From positions 25,624,001 to 25,688,000 of the forward strand of contig JAJNNQ010000026.1 of NCBI GenBank assembly GCA_027886175.1: a DNA stretch of 64,000 bases. The letters run 5' to 3'. The first letter of the stretch is position 1. Each line of letters starts with the position of its first letter. Positions 12,601-19,620 of the stretch are shown piece after piece. This DNA is from Phylloscopus collybita. Lineage: Eukaryota; Chordata; Aves; Passeriformes; Phylloscopidae. The notes under the pieces were generated by a model that ran no database searches, was not told the DNA's origin, and saw only the letters and a program-made list of their open reading frames with translations. Made by a program: the position numbers and the translations under genes.

Positions 12601-14121
12601 CTTCAGGAAATAAGATCTCTTCTCATAAGCATCTTTTCAGATCCAGTTAGGAGAGGAGAAAATAAACAATGAAATGCAAGCTTCCAGGCGACAGCACAGC
12701 AGTGAGATATGATCGTTCATGTGATAATACATGTGATTCACAACACGTATCTGACTGGCACTCCAAGACTCCAGTACTTATTGATGCCTTATGTAGAACC
12801 TGGTGATTTCATTAAGCCTTGGCCCTTGGGAGTCCAGTTGTTACAGGGGGCTATGTGCAGCCTGGCAGAGAAGAGAGGAAGAGCAGTTTTTTAAAACCTG
12901 AGCACCCCTTGTTTTGACACAGATCCTCGGAGCCAGCAAGCACAGCCTAAAGCAAGCAGCAGTTCCAGTGCCTGGGTGGGGACATGCTTCCTGCATGCCC
13001 CTCCAGCAGCGGTGTGCAGCACCATGACATGAACCACTGTTAGGAAGCTGGCTTTACTTTCTTCCTGCAGCTGTTCATAACCCAAGTCTGAAGCCTCAGA
13101 GAGAAGCATGGGGAATGCTTACAGAGCCTGCCCAGGAAGACCAGGTGGTCCCTGTAGGAAGTCAGGTGAGCTGAAGTCACCACAGCTAGACCTGTCATGC
13201 ACTGGGAGAACATTTTGCTGACCACTCGCAGCAGTGGTACAGAAATGAGTGAGAAACCAGCAAGCACAATGGAAGAAAACAAATGAGGGAGGAAAAAAAC
13301 CATCTTCTTGGCAAGACAAAGAGGGAAGCAATGAACAATGATTACTGATGAATAATGACCCAGAATTAATGGAGAAGGGCAACAGCAAAAGCTGTGCACA
13401 GAACACAAATATTTTAGAATGAGGATAAACAGTGACATTAGTAGGGTGGCCAGAACTCATTATCCATTCACATAATACTTGTCTACACTACACTCCACGG
13501 CTGATAACAGTGACAAGGGCTAGAACATTGCCCTTGAAGGCTCTATAATTTTATCAGAAAGCCTTTGCACAAGAGGCAAGCTGTTCCAAAACCGAATGAA
13601 GGACTAGGTTTTGCTCTTGTTATTATTGGTGTTTTAAATTTAAATTCCTCTCAGATATGTAGCCCTATTTGGGAAGAACGTTGAGCTACAGAGGCTTGAG
13701 GGCAGTTGCCAACTTAAGCACAACTAAATTAAGCCAGAAATGCTGAGCAGAAGTGAAAGCAATAACACACTGTATTAGAAGCCAGGATTATAAAATCTCT
13801 GCCTATCAAAGAGATCAGAAGAATGCAGACAGCTCTGTATTATTATTTTTAATGCAGTGATGTCTAGACGCTCCAACCAATTACCAGGCACCAAAATGAG
13901 GTGGTGCCTGCTTGAACAGAAGGAGGCACCACAGAATAAAAACATGAAAACAGACCAAACCCCATCCCCATGCCCTTTTGGGAAAACAGAAAGGCTCCTT
14001 GACATTGTATCTTCCTGTCGGTTCAGTGAATGTAGGCAAGCCTTGACAGTCACACTTTAATCCAAGGCAATCTTCCCTCACCTCATTTCTTGACAGTACA
14101 ACTAAAGATCTGGGACAGATT

Positions 14122-15049
14122 TTACAAAATCTCAAGCACCATCACTCTTTTTGTTTGTTTGTTTGTTTTTTGTTTTGATCTGAGGAGAACTGTTGGTCTT
14201 AACACATCTCCAGATGCGGGCACCTTGCCCTGTGCCGAAGCAGGGAGGAAAGGGCTATCCCTGCAGGGCTCTGACAGGGCTGTGCAGCCCTGGCTCTTCA
14301 GTTCAATGCTTCTCTTCCTAGAGTTTCCTAGCCCCTCTGGGCCACAATGGATCCTCTCCAGCCTCCTCTTGTGGTGCTTCCTTGATCTGCATCCTCTCAG
14401 GTGGGCCCGTCCCTCTTGCTGAAGGGTGACCAACAGGGTGCAGTGGTTTCTCACCCTGCCCGTGAGCTCGACGTCCCAGGCAGAACGCCGCAATGCCTGT
14501 CCCTGTGTGGTGCTGAGCATAGCCCAGAAAGGACGAGCCACGGGGAAATTGTTTGCTTTCCCGTCACAGAGGAAAACAGCCAGGAGGAGATGTCCAAGAG
14601 GGAAGTGCTGAGAGTTTACAGGGGATTTAGGCATGTGGAGATGTGCACAGACATGCTTGCAGGCTGAAAACACTTGTCTCCTCTTAACTGAATTTGGCGT
14701 GGTATCTTCGGGAGATTTAAACGAGCTGGAGCATAGACATTTCACCGAGCTTGGAATTATCCTGACCCAGCAAAAAGCAAGCTCGCGCTCCCTTTGTGTG
14801 CAAAACTTTCCTGCGGCTGCTGAGAACAAACGCTGGCAGGAGCTGCGGGACCTGGACAAATGTGTGCTCCCGCTGCTCCTGTCCCCGCCTGCCGAGCGCT
14901 GGAGGAGCCTGTGGGGCACATCAGGGCTGCTCAGCCGCGGGCGTGCCCCTCCAAGCACACCAGAAAAATAAAGGAAAAAATATTAAAGGAAGGGGGGAAA
15001 GGGTAAGAAAGCCTGAGCCCAGAAGACACGGGATTACCAGAAGTGTAAA
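14122..15049. other. GC-rising upstream flank of HTR1B; no gene supported
   Basis: GC content rises towards the CpG island. A long minus frame (14122-14958, 278 codons) is open, but it starts at a GTG, has plus-strand frames of about 110 codons opposite it, and shows no recognisable domain. It most likely reflects base composition. An A-rich patch at about 14966-15000 separates this flank from the CpG island. Confidence 0.6.
14148..14177. repeat. (TTTG)n simple repeat
   Basis: TTTG units repeat about four times, followed by a further T/G run. Confidence 0.9.
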
Positions 15050-15480
15050 GCAGGCGATGTGATCCAGTGGGCCGCGCACCTCTACTGCAGCGAGGCTCGG
15101 CGCGCTGCGCAGCCCCTGGCCCGCGGTCAGAGCGGGCGGTGCCGAGGTGCCTGCCCACTCCAGCTGCGCCCCTGTCCCGCACCGGCTGGAAGCCCCGGCC
15201 CTTCCCGCACACCCAGCTCCGGCACCGAGCGGCGCTTGTAACGCCGCCGAGGGACGTGGCGGTGGGCAGCACACCCCGGGCCCGCCGGGCTCCCTGGGGA
15301 GCCTGGCATCGCCCAGCCCCACGGCGTAGCGAGCACGGTGCCAGATAGGACGGCAACAACGGCAGGACCAAAAGAGCACCGGCATCCGCCCGTGCCACGG
15401 CATCCCTCGTCGGACTGGAAGGGGAGGGGCTGCTCCCCGCCTGGGCGGGGGACGAGCTCGGGCTCCTCCCGACTCCTGCA

Positions 15481-15519
15481 GGGGCAGGGGCGGGGGGCCG
15501 GCGGTGGGGCGGTGCGCGG
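15481..15519 (+). promoter_or_regulatory. GC-box and G-quadruplex candidate upstream of the HTR1B TATA box
   Basis: Four G-runs (4, 4, 6 and 4 Gs) are separated by loops of 2, 1 and 8 nt on the plus strand. This fits the canonical G-quadruplex pattern and also contains GGGCGG-type SP1 sites. It lies about 160-200 bp upstream of the TATA box. Function is inferred from pattern and position only. Confidence 0.5.
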
Positions 15520-15678
15520 GGCCGGAGCGGGCCGAACTCCCCCCCGTCGGGTGGCTCGTGGGTGCGGGGGGGAGGGCCAAGGGAGGCGGCGGTGGCTCCT
15601 CCTCCGCGGGCAGGCGGGCGGGCAGCCCGCCCGAGAGTGGCACCGGTTGCTCGGTGCCGGCGGAGCCGCGCCGCCCGC

Positions 15679-15686
15679 TATATAAG
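15679..15686 (+). promoter_or_regulatory. TATA box, predicted HTR1B core promoter
   Basis: TATATAAG stands alone in otherwise GC-rich sequence, 653 bp upstream of the HTR1B start codon. A pyrimidine-rich initiator-like stretch (CTTACTCTC) lies about 25-32 bp downstream, at about 15705-15713, which is the normal spacing for a TATA-directed start. I therefore predict transcription to begin near 15709. A TATA box inside a CpG island suggests a focused start site. Confidence 0.65.
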
Positions 15687-15767
15687 GGGCGGCGGCTGCT
15701 CGCCGCTTACTCTCACCGGCCCCTGCCCGCGGCTGCCGGTGCTGGGCGGAGGCCGGGCCTCGACAGC

Positions 15768-15896
15768 ATGGCCCGCGGCGGGGCGCAATGGGAGGTGGTC
15801 TCTCCCCCTGCCTCCCGCGGACCCTCCTCTTCCTCCTCCTGCTCCGCCCGCACCCGCGGCGGCGGCTGCAAACTTGCTGCGGCGGGCTGCGTGTGA
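15768..15896 (+). other. uORF 1 in HTR1B leader (42 codons)
   Basis: The ATG at 15768 has a good context (G at +4) and its frame ends at TGA 15894-15896. The predicted peptide is low-complexity, with a serine run, and resembles nothing known. It overlaps uORF 2 in another frame. Confidence 0.5.
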
Positions 15897-16102
15897 AGGC
15901 ACGGCCCGGCGGGGCGGCTCCGCTGCCCCCGCAGCCCCCGCCGTCGCGCCCGCAGCCCGGGCGGCGGCATGCGGCGCTGCCACCGCGCCCGTCGAGACAC
16001 GGTGTGCAGCCGCGGGCGGCGGGGCTGCGCTTAGGGGCGGCCGGGGCGGGAGCCCCATGTCCGGGGCTCGCCGCGCTCCGCGGGCAGGCGGCGCGGCGAT
16101 GA
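15788..16102 (+). other. uORF 2 in HTR1B leader (104 codons)
   Basis: This is the longest upstream frame, from ATG 15788 to TGA 16100-16102. The first 20 residues contain a leucine-rich hydrophobic stretch (TLLFLLLL) followed by arginines, so it superficially resembles a signal peptide. The rest is P/A/R-rich, as any frame through this CpG island would be. The stop overlaps the internal ATG of uORF 4 as ATGA (16099-16102). Confidence 0.45.
15969..16034 (+). other. uORF 3 in HTR1B leader (21 codons)
   Basis: This is a short arginine/cysteine-rich frame from ATG 15969 to TAG 16032-16034, nested within the span of uORF 2. Confidence 0.45.
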
Positions 16103-16167
16103 GCTGCCGGGGCGAGCGGGCGCGCCTGGCCCCCGGTTTGCCCTGCTCCATCGCCCGTGGGGAGTGA
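16057..16167 (+). other. uORF 4 in HTR1B leader (36 codons)
   Basis: ATG 16057 and a second in-frame ATG at 16099 share the stop TGA 16165-16167. It starts within uORF 2 and ends 164 nt before the receptor ATG. Confidence 0.45.
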
Positions 16168-16229
16168 GGCTCCACGGAGCCCGCTCGGAGCTCCCGGAAG
16201 GGCGGGCGGGAGGTGGTGCCGGCGCGGCG

Positions 16230-16274
16230 ATGCTGCAGCCCTCCCCCGGCGCCGACGGGGTCCTGCCGGGGTAG
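16230..16274 (+). other. uORF 5 in HTR1B leader (14 codons, in frame with the receptor)
   Basis: ATG 16230 is in the receptor reading frame but is closed by TAG 16272-16274. That stop rules out an N-terminal extension of the receptor and makes ATG 16332 the first usable in-frame start. The 57-nt gap to the receptor ATG is short for reinitiation. Confidence 0.5.
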
Positions 16275-16331
16275 CGGCCCCGCCGAGCCGCGCCGAGCCC
16301 CGCCGTCTGCGGGGGCGGCGGCCGCGGAGGG

Positions 16332-17465
16332 ATGGAGCCGGCCGGCCCCTGCCGGGAGCAGTTGGGCTCCGCCAACGACTCTTACCGAAACTGTAGCGCC
16401 GAGGAAGTGGTTTACCAAGATGCCACCCCTCTCTCCGGGAAGATCGTGCTCACCGTCGTCCTGGCGCTGGTCACTCTGGCCACGGTGCTTTCCAACGCCT
16501 TTGTCATCGCCACCGTCTACCAGACGAGGAAACTCCACACGCCGGCCAACTATCTGATCGCCTCGTTGGCCGTCACCGACCTCCTCGTCTCCATCCTTGT
16601 CATGCCCATCAGCACCATGTACACTGTGACCGGCAGGTGGACGCTGGGTCAGATCGTCTGCGATATCTGGCTGTCCTCGGACATCACCTGTTGTACGGCG
16701 TCCATCCTGCACCTCTGTGTCATCGCCCTGGACCGCTACTGGGCGATCACCGACGCCGTCGAGTACTCCACGAAACGGACTCCCAAGCGGGCAGCGGGCA
16801 TGATCGCGCTGGTATGGATCTTCTCCATCTGCATCTCCATGCCCCCTTTGTTTTGGCGACAGGCGAAGGCCGAGGAAGTATCTTACTGTGTGGTGAACAC
16901 GGACCACGTCCTGTACACCGTGTACTCCACAGTAGGAGCCTTCTACTTCCCCACTCTGCTGCTGATAGCCCTCTACGGGAGGATCTACGTGGAAGCCAGG
17001 TCGCGGATTTTGAAGCAGACGCCAAAGAAAGCAGGTAAAAGACTAACGCGGGCACAGTTAATTACGGACTCCCCGGGGTCGACCTCTTCCGTCACGTCCA
17101 TAAACTCCAAGGCTCCCGAGGGATCCAGCGAAACGGGCTCCCCCGTGTACATGAACCAGGTAAAGGTGAAGGTCTCGGACGCCCTGCTGGAGAAAAAGAA
17201 GCTGACGGCCGCTAGAGAGCGGAAAGCTACAAAGACTTTAGGGATTATTTTAGGAGCCTTCATCGTGTGTTGGCTGCCCTTTTTCATCATCAGCTTGGTG
17301 ATGCCTATTTGCAAGGACGCTTGCTGGTTCCACATGGCCATCTTTGACTTTTTCACGTGGCTTGGATATCTCAACTCCCTTATCAACCCCGTCATCTATA
17401 CTATGTCTAACGAAGACTTCAAACAAGCTTTCCACAAACTCATACGTTTCCGATGCACAGGCTGA
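16332..17465 (+). CDS. HTR1B: 5-hydroxytryptamine receptor 1B (serotonin 5-HT1B, Gi/o-coupled GPCR)
   Basis: This single open exon of 377 codons encodes a seven-helix class A receptor. The 5-HT1B family couples to Gi/o, lowers cAMP, and acts on axon terminals as auto- and heteroreceptor for serotonin. Visible features are: N-glycosylation sequons N15 and N20; TM1 about 37-62; TM2 about 73-97; TM3 about 107-133 with amine-binding D117 and DRY 134-136; C110 and C186 for the conserved disulfide; S199/T200 in TM5; a long third loop 218-299; TM6 with CWLP 313-316 and F317/F318; T342 in TM7; NPVIY 352-356; and C-terminal C375, the likely palmitoylation site. T342 aligns with human T355, the residue that separates human from rodent pharmacology. 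The TM1-TM7 core is nearly identical to mammalian HTR1B, and the '[10 protein letters not shown]' loop and 'RFRCTG' tail favour 1B over HTR1D. It is 13 residues shorter than the 390-residue human protein: 12 missing from the N-terminus and one Glu from extracellular loop 2. ATG 16332 has G at -3 and +4 and follows an in-frame stop. Confidence 0.99.
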   Translation: MEPAGPCREQLGSANDSYRNCSAEEVVYQDATPLSGKIVLTVVLALVTLATVLSNAFVIATVYQTRKLHTPANYLIASLAVTDLLVSILVMPISTMYTVTGRWTLGQIVCDIWLSSDITCCTASILHLCVIALDRYWAITDAVEYSTKRTPKRAAGMIALVWIFSICISMPPLFWRQAKAEEVSYCVVNTDHVLYTVYSTVGAFYFPTLLLIALYGRIYVEARSRILKQTPKKAGKRLTRAQLITDSPGSTSSVTSINSKAPEGSSETGSPVYMNQVKVKVSDALLEKKKLTAARERKATKTLGIILGAFIVCWLPFFIISLVMPICKDACWFHMAIFDFFTWLGYLNSLINPVIYTMSNEDFKQAFHKLIRFRCTG

Positions 17466-17528
17466 AATGTTGAATGCGATGTGTTTCCCCGGGACAGCCC
17501 CCATGCACGCCCGCGCCCGGCGCCACAG
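17466..17528 (+). other. HTR1B: Proximal HTR1B 3'UTR up to a predicted splice donor
   Basis: This 63-nt stretch runs from the receptor stop to CAG|GTAGGT, a near-perfect donor (GT at 17529-17530). If the donor is used, the exon junction lies 63 nt after the stop codon, slightly beyond the 50-55 nt usually needed to trigger nonsense-mediated decay. If it is not used, this is simply the start of a continuous 3'UTR. Confidence 0.55.
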
Positions 17529-17582
17529 GTAGGTCCGCGCACCCCGCCCTGCCCGGCGAGCCGCGGTGCTCGGGGCGCGACC

Positions 17583-17621
17583 GGGGAAGGCGGGGGGGTG
17601 GAAATGGGGCGGGGGAGGGGG
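17583..17621 (+). promoter_or_regulatory. G-quadruplex candidate downstream of HTR1B stop
   Basis: Five G-runs of 4-7 Gs have loops of 1-7 nt on the plus strand, a strong canonical pattern. If transcribed it would lie just inside the predicted intron, about 55 nt after the donor, where RNA G-quadruplexes can affect splicing. This is inferred from pattern only. Confidence 0.5.
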
Positions 17622-17731
17622 AGTTCGATCCCACAAAGAGCTGGTTTTCAAACCCTTCGCAAGTGGCGGCGAGCGCTGGGGATGCTGCGCCCTCCTGACA
17701 TTTCACAATCTGTGTGTGCGCGCGTCGTGTG

Positions 17732-17755
17732 CCCCCCCCCCCCCCCCCCCCCCCC
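17732..17755. repeat. Uninterrupted run of 24 Cs
   Basis: The homopolymer follows an alternating TGTGTGCGCGCG tract (17711-17722). Long C-runs are prone to sequencing and assembly length error, so the true length is uncertain. Confidence 0.95.
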
Positions 17756-17764
17756 GGATCGCAG

Positions 17765-17875
17765 GGAGTGATTCACGGCAATCTGCTTTTTATTCCACCT
17801 ATTAAACCAATCTGCCGCCATTTCGTATGCTAATGCCCGTGTTTCGGCCAATTAGTGCTAAACGGCACCTGCTTT
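17765..17875. promoter_or_regulatory. AT-rich motif cluster inside the CpG island (possible regulatory element)
   Basis: This stretch breaks the GC-rich background. It carries AACCAAT (17805-17811, CCAAT-type), GCCGCCATTTCG (17814-17825, close to the YY1 site), ATGCTAAT (17827-17834, POU/octamer-like) and CCAATTAG (17848-17855, homeodomain-like). Clustered neural transcription-factor sites beside a brain receptor gene would be plausible. Short motifs occur often, so function is an inference. Confidence 0.35.
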
Positions 17876-18054
17876 CCAAGCCCGCTGCCGAGCTCCCCGG
17901 AGAGCGCCGGGCCGGGCCGGTCCCCGCCCGCGGCGGCGTCCCCGCCCGGTGCCGCCTCCCGGGCCCCGCCGGCAGCTGCAGGCACCGCTGGGCAGCTGGG
18001 CGTGCAGCCCCCGTGGAAGGGAGTCGATGAAGTCCCAGAACCAGCGGCATGATG

Positions 18055-18141
18055 GTTTTTTTGTTGTTGTGTGGGGTTTTTTTTTGTTTGGGTTTTTTTT
18101 TGTTTGGTTTTTTTTTGTTGTTTTTTTTTTTTTTTTTTTTT
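18055..18141. repeat. Long T-rich (T8G/T9) low-complexity tract
   Basis: Repeated blocks of 8-9 Ts separated by G/GTTG/GGG end in an uninterrupted run of 22 Ts. On the opposite strand it reads as A-rich. It lies in the predicted intron, far upstream of the predicted acceptor. Length is probably variable or uncertain. Confidence 0.95.
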
Positions 18142-18650
18142 GGCGAGGAAGGGAGGTAGGATACGCCCCAGATGAAGCATGCTGACAAAGTCCATCCCTT
18201 ACTTCTTTCTGCCCTCCTCACGGCTCCGGCTGCTCCTGCGGGAGCGGAGCCGGCTGCGAGCAGACGTCCCGAGGGGAAGGCTGCCCCTTAGCCACCGTGG
18301 GAGACTCGACACCTCGGTGTGTCTCTTCACACGCGGTAGGGCTTTTGCCTTTCCGCGCCCCTTGACAGCAGTGGCTGCCAGCTCATCACTAAACTCAGCG
18401 CCACGTTCTGCAGAATGCATACATGCCTTTATTGTGATACTTTAATAATTCTGCCAATCTTTTGCTTTTTGTCTGCAGAATCAAGTTGCTATTGTAAAGA
18501 CCCACTGCTTGAAACTTCCCCAAGCCCAGTTGCCAGACTCATGATGCTGCAAAAACGTCAATACATTCTGCCACCAAACTGCTCAGCTCTGCGTTTCAGT
18601 GTAATGACTCTGGCAGAGATGCTGTTCCAATAGGCACGCAGATCAGTTGC

Positions 18651-18675
18651 AAAAAAAAAAAAAGAAAAAAAAAAA
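18651..18675. repeat. A-rich run (A13 G A11)
   Basis: Two A-runs are separated by one G inside the predicted 3' exon. It could act as an internal oligo-dT priming site in cDNA libraries and mimic a transcript end. Confidence 0.95.
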
Positions 18676-19597
18676 GAGAGGGCAGCCTCGAATCAAGGTC
18701 TATAATTCATCTGGAATGAAGAAAAAAAGTTTGAGAGTAAACTCCATTTATTTTGCAGGCTTAACTTCTTAATTTGTTCTCCAGCCGGTTGTAGGGGTGT
18801 GCACAAGAGCACAGTTGTCTCTGTCTATGTTGGTAGCATAGTTGTACTTCTGCACACCTGTAATTTCTTTCTTTCAGTGGAAAGAGTTGCTCTCTTCACC
18901 CATGAGGCCCAGAGGAGAAAAAAAATCACGTTTAAAATGGGAGCGTTACAGTAAATTCTGTAAATGTCTCCTTCAGCTGAACATGTGTGAGAAGTGACAG
19001 TGTGCAAAAGTTTTTGTTTGTATTTCAAAACGATAGTAAATGCAAATGCTCTAGAAACAAGAGTTGTAGACCTGTTTAACTGCACTGCATATCTGTAGTC
19101 TGTCCTCATAGTTGCCTTTAGAAAGGAAATACTTCTTGCTTTTACTCCATAAGGACAGAAATCAAGAAGTCCAATGACCTTTTCCATAAACCAGCTGGGA
19201 ATAGAAGTAGCAGTTTGATGCTGTAACCATGTTTTCCATTTTGTGTCAGTTGCACACCCTTACCGCATGAACCACTGCAAAATTTAGAGTTCTCTAAGTA
19301 CTTAACATTATTTAGTGTATTTTGTAAAGAAGTGAAGCAGTTTGCTCGTTCAGAAGAGCTATTTTACCTGCAAAATAAATACCCATGAATAATGAGTTAG
19401 TTAACTGATGTTAGTGAAATTTCTTGCCTCCCTACTTCCCCCCTATGTTTTTGGGTTTTTTTTCTTTTTTTTCCCCTCCTGATTGGATCTTAAGACAAGT
19501 CTATGCGTATTCAGCAGAGTTTCAGGATATGGTCCACCTGCTGTGCTAGAACTGCATTGATTGTTCCTCTTATGTGTAAATGAAAATGAGTATAAAC

Positions 19598-19603
19598 AAT
19601 AAA
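19598..19603 (+). terminator. HTR1B: Candidate HTR1B polyadenylation signal (AATAAA)
   Basis: A canonical hexamer is followed by GT-rich elements (ACTGTGTTCT at 19611-19620 and TTGTGTGACTG about 20 nt later), the layout of a working cleavage site. An alternative AATAAA lies at 19374-19379. Assignment to HTR1B is inferred from proximity and strand. Confidence 0.45.
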
Positions 19604-19620
19604 ACGCTTGACTGTGTTCT

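Larger units (their letters stand above)
8621..14121. other. Intergenic; no gene seen
   Basis: This is AT-rich until about 12.9 kb, after which GC content rises slowly toward the CpG island. The 127-codon minus frame at 11331-11714 begins at a TTG rather than ATG and matches no family I recognise. Overlapping frames of 113-132 codons at 13040-13460 are mutually exclusive and look non-coding. A (TTG)n tract lies at 9121-9142 and a small duplication with a hairpin at 9625-9680. Confidence 0.65.
15709..16331 (+). other. HTR1B: Predicted HTR1B 5' untranslated leader
   Basis: This is the interval from the predicted start site to the base before the receptor ATG, about 620 nt and extremely GC-rich. 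It contains six ATGs that define five short upstream ORFs (listed individually), none of which runs into the receptor ORF. Such a leader would be highly structured and should lower translation by scanning ribosomes. The left boundary depends on the TATA prediction; a spliced 5' exon cannot be excluded. Confidence 0.55.
15050..18030. promoter_or_regulatory. CpG island spanning the HTR1B promoter, leader, CDS and proximal 3' region
   Basis: CpG dinucleotides are dense from about 15.05 kb, densest at 15.4-16.35 kb, still frequent through the coding exon, and fade after about 18.03 kb. The rest of the window is strongly CpG-depleted, so this is the only unmethylated-island candidate in 64 kb outside the LTR at 32.7 kb. 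It contains repeated GGGCGG/CCGCCC boxes (SP/KLF-type sites) upstream of the TATA box. This matches the usual arrangement for developmental and neuronal receptor genes. Boundaries are estimated by eye. Confidence 0.85.
17529..18478 (+). other. HTR1B: Predicted 950-bp intron in the HTR1B 3'UTR
   Basis: The left edge is CAG|GTAGGT. The right edge is TCTTTTGCTTTTTGTCTGCAG|A, a long pyrimidine tract with an AG at 18477-18478 and possible branch-point adenines at 18440-18450. Both sites score well by eye and are in the right order. The intron contains a G-quadruplex candidate, a 24-C run, an AT-rich motif cluster and a long T-rich tract. I have a weak memory of the same CACAGGTAGGT motif just after the stop codon of mammalian HTR1B, which would make it conserved. 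No transcript evidence is available here. Confidence 0.5.
18479..19620 (+). other. HTR1B: Predicted terminal non-coding exon of HTR1B (3'UTR)
   Basis: This runs from the predicted acceptor to about 17 nt after an AATAAA. There is no ORF of note. An A-rich patch (18651-18675) interrupts it. An earlier AATAAA at 19374-19379 could give a shorter form. The predicted spliced mRNA would be close to 3 kb. The interval depends entirely on splice-site and poly(A) patterns. Confidence 0.4.

Noticed and set aside
14921..15643. 240-codon minus-strand ORF in the CpG island
   Set aside because: Proline/arginine/alanine-rich translation is expected from GC-rich DNA in any frame. Overlapping frames on both strands are equally open.
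15678..16907. 409-codon minus-strand ORF opposite the HTR1B leader and CDS
   Set aside because: It is antisense to a clearly coding exon in a CpG island with very few stop-forming AT triplets. The product is P/A/R/G-rich low complexity with no domain.
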